From contig UQCR01000058.1 in assembly GCA_900539655.1 (NCBI GenBank), positions 1 through 42,476 on the forward strand: DNA of 42,476 bases. Reading direction: 5' to 3'. The DNA comes from an uncultured Robinsoniella sp. GTDB taxonomy: Bacteria; Bacillota; Clostridia; Lachnospirales; Lachnospiraceae. Position numbers and translations under genes: made by a program. A model generated the notes under the pieces. The model was not told the origin of the DNA, did no database searches, and saw nothing but the letters and a program-made list of their open reading frames with translations. This document shows positions 24,968 through 32,965 of the stretch, in pieces; the stretch's first letter is position 1; each line of letters opens with the position of its first letter.

Positions 24968-26815
24968 TCAATGAAAGAAATCATACACTTTTTTTGCACT
25001 ATTTGCATTCATGGACGGTGCCTTGGCAAGTTCTTCCTGGGAAGCATCCCTTATGGCTTCCAGGGACTTAAACGTCCGCATCAGCGCCTTTCTCCTGGCA
25101 GGCCCGATTCCGTCAATATCATCCAGAATTGAATGCACCTGCTGTTTGCTTCTGAGAGACCGGTGGTATTCGATTGCAAACCGGTGGGCTTCATCCTGGA
25201 TTCTGGTAATCAGGCGAAAACCTTCCGAGGATTTCTCAATGGGAATTTCTTCATTGTTAAAAAATAATCCCCTGGTTCTGTGGTTATCATCTTTGACCAT
25301 GCCGCAGACCGGGATATTCAGCTTCAGGTTATCCATAACACGCAGTGCCACATTCACCTGCCCCTTACCACCATCCATCATGATGAGATCCGGAAATCTG
25401 CTAAAGCTGCTAAATTCTTTCTCCTGCTTCGCTTCTTCCAGCTCCGCAAGACCGTGGCTGTATCTTCTGGTCAGCACCTCTTCCATGCTGGCATAATCAT
25501 CTGGTCCCTTCACAGACTGAATTTTGAACTTACGGTAATCGCTGCGTTTTGGTTTCCCCTTCTCGTATACGATCATAGACCCTACAGACTCAAAACCGCT
25601 GATATTGGAAATATCAAATGCCTCTACGCGGACTACATTTTCCAGATCCAGTAAACCTGCGATCTCCTTCATGGCACCAATGGTTCGTCCTTCTTCCCGC
25701 TTGATCTTCTCTTTATCCTGGCTCAGTACCAGCTCCGCATTTCTTGCAGCCAATTCAACCAGTTTTTCCTTCGTGCCTTTCTTGGGGACTCTGATATGTA
25801 CCCGCTGTCCTCTTTTCTTGGAAAGCCACTGTTCAATTACCTCACAGTCTTCTACCTCTTCCTGGATCATCAGCTCCTTGGGTATAAATGGTGTCCCTGC
25901 ATAAAACTGTTTGATAAAACTGTCCAGAACCATGCCCTTGGTATCGTGAGGTGCAACTCTCAGATAGAAATGATCCCTTCCAATCAAACGGCCTGACCTT
26001 ACGAAGAATACCTGAACTACTGCATCGGTGTCATCAGAAGCCATGGCAATAATATCCTTATCCTCTCCATCGCTCATGGTGATCTTTTGCTTTTGTGCAA
26101 TCTGCTTCACGCTGTTCAGCAGTTCCCTCTGCTCAATTGCCGCCTCAAAGTCCATTCTCTCCGAAGCATCCTGCATTCTCTGCTCCAGCATCTTAATTAC
26201 AGGATCATAATTTCCATCCAAAAAGGCAATTGCCTCATGAACCTGGTTACGGTATTCTTCTTTGCTGACATATCCCTGGCAGGGAGCATTACACTGCTTG
26301 ATATGGTAATTCAGACAGGGCCGCTCATTCCCGATATCCCTTGGCAGGCTTCTGTTGCAGGTACGCAGCTTATATAGCTTATTAATCAGCTCAATGGTAT
26401 CCTTTATTGCTCCCGCACTGGTATAAGGCCCAAAATACTTGCACTTGTCCTTCTTCATGATCCTGGCAAATAATACCCGGGGATATTCCTCCTGAACCGT
26501 TACCTTGATAAACGGATAAGACTTGTCATCTTTCAGCATGGTGTTGTACTTTGGCCTGTGTTCCTTGATGAGATTACACTCCAGAACCAGCGCCTCCAGC
26601 TCGGAATCCGTTATGATATATTCAAAACGGCGGATTTTAGTCACCATCTGTTCTATTTTAGCACCTTTATTTCTGCTGCTTTGAAAATACTGACGTACCC
26701 GGTTTTTCAGGCTGATCGCCTTTCCAACATAAATAATGGCATCCTTTGCATCATGCATTATATATACACCCGGCTTCGCCGGTAATTTCTTAAGTTCCTC
26801 CTGGATATCAAACAA
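24968..26815 (-). CDS. uvrC: UvrABC excinuclease subunit C
   Basis: 615 residues. The GIY-YIG 3'-incision nuclease domain begins at KPGVYIMHDAKDAIIYVGKA; a UVR segment follows (MDFEAAIEQRELLNSV), then the RNase H-like C-terminal nuclease (VEAFDISNISGFESVGSMIV, IMMDGGKGQVNVAL) and terminal helix-hairpin-helix (IDGIGPARRKALMRTF). It makes both cuts in nucleotide excision repair. The frame extends to a GTG at 26824, but that GTG overlaps the GGGAGG itself; the TTG at 26815 stands at ideal spacing, so a TTG start is chosen. A terminator-like hairpin ends 7 bases before the SD, so uvrC expression may depend on read-through from ftsH or on a promoter inside it. Confidence 0.95.
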   Translation of the reverse strand: MFDIQEELKKLPAKPGVYIMHDAKDAIIYVGKAISLKNRVRQYFQSSRNKGAKIEQMVTKIRRFEYIITDSELEALVLECNLIKEHRPKYNTMLKDDKSYPFIKVTVQEEYPRVLFARIMKKDKCKYFGPYTSAGAIKDTIELINKLYKLRTCNRSLPRDIGNERPCLNYHIKQCNAPCQGYVSKEEYRNQVHEAIAFLDGNYDPVIKMLEQRMQDASERMDFEAAIEQRELLNSVKQIAQKQKITMSDGEDKDIIAMASDDTDAVVQVFFVRSGRLIGRDHFYLRVAPHDTKGMVLDSFIKQFYAGTPFIPKELMIQEEVEDCEVIEQWLSKKRGQRVHIRVPKKGTKEKLVELAARNAELVLSQDKEKIKREEGRTIGAMKEIAGLLDLENVVRVEAFDISNISGFESVGSMIVYEKGKPKRSDYRKFKIQSVKGPDDYASMEEVLTRRYSHGLAELEEAKQEKEFSSFSRFPDLIMMDGGKGQVNVALRVMDNLKLNIPVCGMVKDDNHRTRGLFFNNEEIPIEKSSEGFRLITRIQDEAHRFAIEYHRSLRSKQQVHSILDDIDGIGPARRKALMRTFKSLEAIRDASQEELAKAPSMNANSAKKVYDFFH

Positions 26816-26836
26816 CGATACCACCTCCCTTTCTAA

Positions 26837-26879
26837 AAAAATACAGCAAATCTGTTATTCACAAATTTACTGTATTTTT
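26837..26879 (-). terminator. Terminator of ftsH, immediately in front of uvrC
   Basis: 10-bp perfect stem AAAAATACAG / CTGTATTTTT (26837-26846, 26870-26879), extended by four more pairs past one mismatch. On the minus strand the T-run lies at the end. It leaves only about 20 bases before the uvrC start, so it may tune uvrC expression. Confidence 0.75.
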
Positions 26880-26910
26880 GAGCATGTTCGAAAACTGCTT
26901 TCTGCTGCCT

Positions 26911-29001
26911 TTATTGTGGATTTACATTTTCCCCGGTAGCTGTTTCAGATGCTGCTTCAGAAACTGCTCCTGTTACTGAACTGGAAACTGCTCCTGATAC
27001 AGCCTCGGAAGCTTCTGCATCGGCTTCTGCCGCTTTAACAGTATTGTTATCCACTTCCAGCTGTGGCTGGCTGCTTCCATTAATTGCTTCTGCAGATGCC
27101 CCTTCCAGAGCTGCCTTTTCTTCTTTTTCCACCTCATGGAAAATCTTCATAAATTCTTTACCGGTAATTGTTTCCTTCTCAATCAGGAATGCTGCAATCT
27201 TATCCAGTGCAATTCTATGTTCACTAAGCAGGCGCTTCGCTTCTACATAAGAATCTTTTATCACTTTCATTACTTCCCGGTCAACCTCTGCTGCCGTCCT
27301 GTCACTGCAATTCAACATAGTTCTGCCTTCCAGATACTGGTTCTCAGGGCTTTCAATTCCCATCATTCCAAATGTCTCTGACATACCATACTGGGTAATC
27401 ATCGCTCTGGTAAGCTTGGTTGCCTGCTCGATATCATTAGCCGCACCTGTCGTTACACTGTTAAATACCAGTTCTTCTGCTGCACGCCCGGCTACAAATT
27501 CGATAATCTTGGCACGGATCTCGCCTTCGGAATTCAGGAATTTCTCTTCTTCCGGAACATTCATTACATAGCCGAGAGCGCCCATTGTCCTGGGTACGAT
27601 GGTAATCTTCTGTACCGGCTCGGAATCCTTCTGCAGCGCGCTAACCAATGCATGGCCCACTTCGTGGTAGGATACAATTCTTCGCTCTTCTTTGCTGAGA
27701 ATCTTGTTCTTCTTTTCCTTACCGACTAATACTACCTCCACAGACTCAAATAAATCAGTCTGGGAAACTACATTTCTGCCCTTTTTAACTGCCAGTATAG
27801 CAGCTTCATTAATCATATTTGCAAGATCGGAACCAACTGCTCCTGAAGTAGCAAGTGCAATGGCTTCCAGATCTACCGTGTCATCCAGAAGAACATTCTT
27901 GGAATGTACTTTCAGAATATCCACACGGCCTTTTAAATCCGGCTTATCTACTACGACACGTCTGTCAAAACGGCCCGGACGCAGAAGCGCCTGGTCCAGA
28001 ACTTCCGGACGGTTAGTCGCTGCCAGAATCAGCAATCCCTTGGATGTGTCAAAACCATCCATTTCTGCAAGCAGCTGGTTCAGCGTCTGCTCACGTTCAT
28101 CATTTCCACCGCCGTAGCGGCTGTCACGGCTCTTACCGATAGCATCAATTTCATCGATAAAAATAATACATGGCGCATTCTTTTTCGCTTCTTCAAATAA
28201 ATCACGGACACGTGATGCACCGACACCGACAAACATTTCCACAAAATCGGAACCGGATAAGGAAAAGAACGGCGCATGTGCTTCTCCGGCAACTGCCTTT
28301 GCAAGAAGAGTTTTACCTGTTCCGGGAGGGCCTACTAAAAGAGCACCCTTCGGAAGCTTGGCTCCAATCTTCGTGTACTTCCCGGGATTTTCCAGAAAAT
28401 CCACAACTTCCTGTAAGGATTCTTTGGCTTCATCCTGTCCGGCTACATCACGGAAAGTAACTCCGGTTTCTTTCTGTACATATACTTTTGCCTTGCTCTT
28501 GCCAACGCCTCCCATCATGCCGCCGCCCTTGGACATTTTTCTAAGGAAAAATCCTAGTACAACCCAGATCAGAATCAGTGGGATCGCAATGCTTAAAATA
28601 TTATAGAGAATTGCAGATGTCATGTCAGGGATAGCCGAGTTAAAATCCACACCTGCATCAATCAGTTTCTGTGTCAGGTTCGGGTCAGATACAACGCCGG
28701 TGTAATATGTCATTGTAACCCCTGGGAATGGCTGTTCCTTCGGTGTGATTACAATCTTACTGGACTGTATGTCAACCTTTTTGACTTCATTCTTATCCAC
28801 CATTTCCATAAATTTGTTATATGTGATTTCTTTTTCGGTAGAATTCTTCAGCATATTATTGAAAATACTCATACCGACCAGGGCTATCAGCGTAACTACC
28901 AAAAATATCATGATCGTCTGCCCATTTTTAGACGGCTTGCCATTATTATTATTAGATCCGTTATTCGGTCCATTTCCTGGCTGTTGATTATTATCCATCA
29001 T
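26911..29001 (-). CDS. ftsH: ATP-dependent zinc metalloprotease FtsH
   Basis: 696 residues, somewhat longer than usual. A N/G-rich start precedes transmembrane helix 1 (about 28-50); an extracytoplasmic domain follows, then helix 2 (about 130-153). AAA Walker A GPPGTGKT is at 224-231, Walker B IIFIDE at 279-284, and the metalloprotease HEVGH at 446-450. It degrades misfolded and regulatory membrane proteins. The last 55 residues or so are an unusual A/S/E/V/T-rich tail (SGAVSSSVTGAVSEAAS), probably disordered. The start is an ATGATG pair with AGGAGG before it. Its sigma-A-like promoter at 29028-29056 makes it the first gene of its transcript. Confidence 0.97.
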   Translation of the reverse strand: MMDNNQQPGNGPNNGSNNNNGKPSKNGQTIMIFLVVTLIALVGMSIFNNMLKNSTEKEITYNKFMEMVDKNEVKKVDIQSSKIVITPKEQPFPGVTMTYYTGVVSDPNLTQKLIDAGVDFNSAIPDMTSAILYNILSIAIPLILIWVVLGFFLRKMSKGGGMMGGVGKSKAKVYVQKETGVTFRDVAGQDEAKESLQEVVDFLENPGKYTKIGAKLPKGALLVGPPGTGKTLLAKAVAGEAHAPFFSLSGSDFVEMFVGVGASRVRDLFEEAKKNAPCIIFIDEIDAIGKSRDSRYGGGNDEREQTLNQLLAEMDGFDTSKGLLILAATNRPEVLDQALLRPGRFDRRVVVDKPDLKGRVDILKVHSKNVLLDDTVDLEAIALATSGAVGSDLANMINEAAILAVKKGRNVVSQTDLFESVEVVLVGKEKKNKILSKEERRIVSYHEVGHALVSALQKDSEPVQKITIVPRTMGALGYVMNVPEEEKFLNSEGEIRAKIIEFVAGRAAEELVFNSVTTGAANDIEQATKLTRAMITQYGMSETFGMMGIESPENQYLEGRTMLNCSDRTAAEVDREVMKVIKDSYVEAKRLLSEHRIALDKIAAFLIEKETITGKEFMKIFHEVEKEEKAALEGASAEAINGSSQPQLEVDNNTVKAAEADAEASEAVSGAVSSSVTGAVSEAASETATGENVNPQ

Positions 29002-29027
29002 CTTCCTCCTCGTGATACGTCCTCTCT

Positions 29028-29056
29028 ATTATAAAGATACTTCACACAGAAATCAA
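29028..29056 (-). promoter_or_regulatory. Candidate promoter of ftsH
   Basis: Minus strand TTGATT (29051-29056), 17 nt, perfect TATAAT (29028-29033), about 27 nt before the ATG. Confidence 0.7.
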
Positions 29057-29194
29057 TATCGAGTTTGTGAAAAAGCCTTCATAATTCTTAAACTTTTATA
29101 AAAATCCTCAAAAAATGACTGGCATAACTCCGATACTTTGTAGTATACTAATTCAGTAAAGAATCATACCATAAAATTTAGGATCGGTGAACCA

Positions 29195-30673
29195 ATGAAA
29201 ATAGGATTTGATAACGAGAAATACTTACAGATGCAATCTGAGCATATCAGGAAAAGAATCAGCCAGTTTGGCAACAAACTCTATCTGGAATTCGGCGGAA
29301 AACTCTTCGATGATTTTCACGCAGCCAGAGTTCTTCCAGGATTTGCACCGGACAGCAAACTGCGTATGCTGATGCAGCTTTCCGACCAGGCAGAAATTGT
29401 AATCGTCATCAGTGCCGGCGATATAGAAAAAAATAAAGTCCGGGGTGATCTGGGGATCACTTATGATACTGACGTTCTCCGTCTGATCGATGCATTTGAA
29501 GAAAAGGGGCTCTATGTGGGAAGTGTTGTCATTACACAGTATTCCGGACAGAACAGCGCTGAACTTTTTAAAACCAGGCTTGAAAAATTAGGCCGTAAAG
29601 TATATGTACACTATGCAATCGAGGGCTATCCAAGCAATATTCCGTTAATCGTAAGTGATAACGGCTATGGCAAAAATGAATATATTGAAACTACAAGACC
29701 ACTGGTCGTAATTACAGCACCGGGTCCGGGCAGCGGAAAAATGGCAACCTGCCTTTCCCAGCTCTATCACGAACAGAAACATGGCATCCGTGCCGGTTAT
29801 GCCAAATTCGAGACCTTCCCGATCTGGAATATTCCCCTGAAGCATCCGGTAAACCTGGCTTATGAAGCAGCTACGGCGGATTTAAACGATGTCAATATGA
29901 TTGACCCGTTCCATCTGGAAGCATACGATGAAAAAGCGGTAAATTATAACCGGGATGTTGAAATCTTTCCTGTACTGGGGGCTATTTTTGAGCGTATATT
30001 TGGAGAATGCCCATATAAATCCCCTACCGACATGGGAGTTAATATGGCCGGGAATTGTATCTTTGATGATGAAGCTTGCAAAGATGCTTCCAACCAGGAG
30101 ATTCTGCGCCGTTATTATTACGCACTGAATGGACTTGCGGAAGGTACCAAGCAGGAAGAAGAAGTCTTTAAAATCGAACTGATCATGAAACAGGCTCATT
30201 TGACCGTTACAGACCGCAAGGTAGTACAGGTTGCCCTGGACCGTGCAGAAGCTACTGGTGCCCCTGCTGCTGCCCTGGAACTGGCTGACGGCAGAATGAT
30301 AACCGGGAAGACTTCCGACCTTTTAGGCGCATCTGCCGCCCTGCTTTTGAATGCCCTGAAGGAACTTGCCGGAATAGACCACAAGGCCCACGTAATTTCA
30401 CCGGAAGCCATTGAACCTATCCAGACATTGAAAACAGCATACCTGGGCAGCAAAAATCCAAGGCTTCATACGGATGAAATACTGATCGCCCTTTCTATTT
30501 CCGCTGCTACCAGTGAAAAAGCAAAACTGGCACTTGCACAGCTTCCCAAGCTTTCCGGATGCCAGGCACACACGTCCGTTATGCTGTCCATGGTAGATAT
30601 CAAGCAGTTTAAACGGCTTTCTGTCCAGCTGACTTCCGAACCGGTATATGAGGACAAGCGTATTTATCACTAG
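29195..30673 (+). CDS. DUF1846 family protein
   Basis: 492 residues, the full family length, with no signal peptide. Conserved features include the start KIGFDNEKYLQMQSEHI, the glycine-rich TAPGPGSGKMATCLSQLYH (a P-loop-like turn at about 174-192), and KFETFPIWNIPLKHPVNLAYEA. The DUF1846 family is a structurally known but functionally unassigned group in Firmicutes; the P-loop-like segment invites nucleotide binding as a hypothesis. It is divergent from ftsH, has a ribosome-binding region (TAGGATCGGTG) before the ATG, and ends with TAG at 30671-30673. The last base of that stop begins a large inverted-repeat element. Confidence 0.9.
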   Translation: MKIGFDNEKYLQMQSEHIRKRISQFGNKLYLEFGGKLFDDFHAARVLPGFAPDSKLRMLMQLSDQAEIVIVISAGDIEKNKVRGDLGITYDTDVLRLIDAFEEKGLYVGSVVITQYSGQNSAELFKTRLEKLGRKVYVHYAIEGYPSNIPLIVSDNGYGKNEYIETTRPLVVITAPGPGSGKMATCLSQLYHEQKHGIRAGYAKFETFPIWNIPLKHPVNLAYEAATADLNDVNMIDPFHLEAYDEKAVNYNRDVEIFPVLGAIFERIFGECPYKSPTDMGVNMAGNCIFDDEACKDASNQEILRRYYYALNGLAEGTKQEEEVFKIELIMKQAHLTVTDRKVVQVALDRAEATGAPAAALELADGRMITGKTSDLLGASAALLLNALKELAGIDHKAHVISPEAIEPIQTLKTAYLGSKNPRLHTDEILIALSISAATSEKAKLALAQLPKLSGCQAHTSVMLSMVDIKQFKRLSVQLTSEPVYEDKRIYH

Positions 30674-30831
30674 TACAGCATTACGTAAATAACTGTGAAT
30701 AGAGTGTCCGATATCTGCGTCAGGTGTGCTTCTGCGAAGCGACAGCGTAGTGGGCTACGATTAGCTTCGCAGACGTGCACCTGGCGGAGATGGCAGATGC
30801 TATATTTACAGTTATTTGTGCAATGCTGTAC
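30673..30831 (+). repeat. 159-bp imperfect inverted-repeat element (MITE-like or structured RNA)
   Basis: Left arm 30673-30750 and right arm 30755-30831 fold into one hairpin with a TGGG tip. The ends are GTACAGCATT / AATGCTGTAC-like; the stem includes AAATAACTGT / ACAGTTATTT, CAGGTG / CACCTG, the perfect TCTGCGAAGC / GCTTCGCAGA and CGTAG / CTACG. Most arm differences (nine of about seventeen by hand) are of a type that gives G-U pairs in plus-strand RNA, against two that would do so on the minus strand. It covers the last base of the DUF1846 stop and precedes that gene's terminator, so it lies in its 3' UTR. No transposase and no clear target duplication are visible. Confidence 0.8.
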
Positions 30832-30893
30832 CAGATCGTTGTAACCTTTGCATAAAATCCAGAAATTACCTTATATGACATTAAACAAATATC

Positions 30894-30943
30894 TGCGCCA
30901 AATAAATGAATCTTTGTTTATTTGGCGCAAATTTTAATTTTTT
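30894..30943 (+). terminator. Terminator of the DUF1846 gene
   Basis: A perfect 13-bp stem TGCGCCAAATAAA / TTTATTTGGCGCA (30894-30906, 30917-30929), 10-nt loop, then AATTTTAATTTTTT. Confidence 0.88.
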
Positions 30944-30977
30944 GTAAAAAATACTGTATTTATCAACTCTGAAGGTG

Positions 30978-31071
30978 TATAATTCTTTCGTTATTTTTTG
31001 ACCAGCACGAGAACCTGTTTGAAAGTTCCCTTCGCAATTTTCAGACATACTCAGAAAACAGGAGGAAATTT
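30978..31071 (+). promoter_or_regulatory. pyrG promoter -10 and leader with alternative hairpins
   Basis: TATAAT at 30978-30983 with a poor -35 (TGTATT at 17 nt). The leader can form an 11-bp hairpin (31017-31027 with 31036-31046, two G-U pairs). Alternatively CCTGTTT (31014-31020) can pair with AAACAGG (31056-31062), which would cover the first part of the ribosome binding site AGGAGG (31060-31065). The two structures share bases and exclude each other. In Bacillus subtilis pyrG is controlled by leader attenuation, but the GGGC start used there is not obvious here. Confidence 0.4.
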
Positions 31072-32676
31072 ATGCCAGTAAAGTATGTATTTGTAACAGG
31101 CGGAGTAGTATCAGGTCTGGGAAAAGGCATCACTGCCGCTTCACTCGGCCGCTTACTGAAGGCCCGGGGATACAAGGTAACCATGCAGAAGTTCGACCCT
31201 TACATCAACATTGACCCCGGAACTATGAATCCGATCCAGCACGGCGAAGTATTTGTTACAGATGACGGTGCCGAAACGGATTTGGATTTGGGACACTATG
31301 AGCGTTTCATTGATGAAAGCCTTGATAAGAACTCCAATGTAACCACCGGTAAGATTTACTGGTCCGTACTGCAAAAAGAGCGCCGCGGCGACTTCGGAGG
31401 AGGTACGGTTCAGGTCATCCCCCACATCACCAACGAGATTAAGAACCGGTTTTACCGGAATTTCACTTCCGATGAAACCAGAATTGCCATTATTGAAGTC
31501 GGCGGTACAGTCGGAGATATCGAAAGCCAGCCGTTCCTGGAATCCATTCGCCAGTTCCAGCATGACGTAGGCCGGGAAAACGCAATTCTGATTCACGTAA
31601 CCTTAATCCCTTACCTGAAAGCTTCGGGAGAAATGAAAACCAAACCCACCCAGGCAAGTGTTAAAGAACTACAGGGTATGGGTATTCGCCCGGATATCAT
31701 TGTCTGCCGTTCCGAACTACCGTTGGAACAAGGCATCAAAGACAAAATCGCACTTTTCTGTAACGTCCCTAATCATCACGTCCTTCAAAATCTGGATGTG
31801 GAATATCTGTATGAAGCACCTCTTGCAATGGAGCAGGAGCATCTGGCCCAGGTGGCATGTGAATGTCTGAATCTGGAATGCATGGAGCCCAATCTGGAAG
31901 ACTGGGAAGACATGGTAAATGCTCTGCGACATCCAACCAAAGTAGTAGAAATTGCTCTTGTCGGTAAATATATCCAACTCCATGACGCCTATATCAGTGT
32001 TGTAGAAGCCCTCAAACATGGCGGTATCGCCAGCCGCGCAACAGTTAATATACGCTGGATTGATTCAGAGTTATTAAATGAGAACAATATTTCAGATCTC
32101 CTTGGAGATGTGGATGGCATTCTGGTACCCGGAGGTTTCGGCAACCGGGGAATTGAAGGCAAAATAATGGCGATTGAATATGCCAGAATAAATAAAATCC
32201 CTTTTCTCGGGCTCTGTCTTGGCATGCAGCTTGCTATTGTGGAGTTTGCGAGAAATGTTGCCGGTTTTCATGACGCACACAGCATTGAGCTGGATTCTTC
32301 CACCACCCATCCGGTTATTGCTCTTATGCCTGACCAGGATGGCGTAGAAGATATCGGTGGAACTTTAAGGCTGGGTTCTTATCCCTGTATCCTGGACAAG
32401 TCTTCACATGCATTTGCACTATATGGGGAAGAAACCATACATGAGCGCCACAGACACCGTTATGAAGTGAACAATGACTATCGCAAGGCTCTGACGGACA
32501 ATGGCTTAACCCTTTCCGGCATTTCTCCAGACGGCCGCATCGTGGAGATGGTTGAGATCAAAGACCATCCGTTCTTCATTGCCACTCAGGCTCACCCAGA
32601 ACTAAAGTCCCGTCCGAACAGGCCCCATCCTCTCTTTGGCGGACTGGTTGAGGCAGCTTTGCGCAATCAGAAATAA
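31072..32676 (+). CDS. pyrG: CTP synthase
   Basis: 534 residues, normal length. The synthetase domain (about 1-265) opens with KYVFVTGGVVSGLGKGITAA, the ATP-binding loop, and includes KFDPYINIDPGTMNP and RRGDFGGGTVQVIPHITNEI. The class I glutamine amidotransferase domain (about 290-534) has the nucleophile in GLCLGMQLA and the His-Glu pair in QAHPELKSRP. It converts UTP to CTP with glutamine-derived ammonia. AGGAGG is placed well before the ATG. It is a single-gene unit; it may be leader-regulated. Confidence 0.97.
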   Translation: MPVKYVFVTGGVVSGLGKGITAASLGRLLKARGYKVTMQKFDPYINIDPGTMNPIQHGEVFVTDDGAETDLDLGHYERFIDESLDKNSNVTTGKIYWSVLQKERRGDFGGGTVQVIPHITNEIKNRFYRNFTSDETRIAIIEVGGTVGDIESQPFLESIRQFQHDVGRENAILIHVTLIPYLKASGEMKTKPTQASVKELQGMGIRPDIIVCRSELPLEQGIKDKIALFCNVPNHHVLQNLDVEYLYEAPLAMEQEHLAQVACECLNLECMEPNLEDWEDMVNALRHPTKVVEIALVGKYIQLHDAYISVVEALKHGGIASRATVNIRWIDSELLNENNISDLLGDVDGILVPGGFGNRGIEGKIMAIEYARINKIPFLGLCLGMQLAIVEFARNVAGFHDAHSIELDSSTTHPVIALMPDQDGVEDIGGTLRLGSYPCILDKSSHAFALYGEETIHERHRHRYEVNNDYRKALTDNGLTLSGISPDGRIVEMVEIKDHPFFIATQAHPELKSRPNRPHPLFGGLVEAALRNQK

Positions 32677-32965
32677 GCTGAAATACCTGCATACAATCAA
32701 TATAGAGCAAATTATTAATCTATTGTATTTACCACTAAAAATTTGTATGTGAAACTACATTTTTTGAATCTGCGATTAAAATTATCTGAATCTACATTTA
32801 AATAAGGTAGAAAAGCCGCACAGCAATGTGGAATCCTCCCATAAGTTAAACATTCTGACTTACTGGAGACACCACTATTTGCTGTGCGGCTAATACTTCT
32901 GTCTGTTTGTTATCGTTTCTTACTATTTCTTATTGTTACTAATCACATCTTGTTACTGATTGATC
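32677..32965. other. Convergent intergenic region pyrG / GH95
   Basis: About 290 bases: an AT-rich first part without recognised features, then the long stem-loop at 32814-32891. Confidence 0.5.
32814..32891 (-). terminator. Long stem-loop, probable terminator of the GH95 gene
   Basis: Perfect 13-nt arms AGCCGCACAGCAA / TTGCTGTGCGGCT (32814-32826, 32879-32891) enclose a 52-nt region with smaller stems (GTGG / CCAC, TAAGT / ACTTA). On the minus strand TTTTCTACCTT follows, matching termination 74 bp after the GH95 stop. The 52-nt loop is unusually large for a simple terminator. Confidence 0.6.

Noticed and set aside
30673..30831. Insertion sequence reading of the inverted repeat
   Set aside because: No transposase frame and no evident target-site duplication; a miniature element is still possible.
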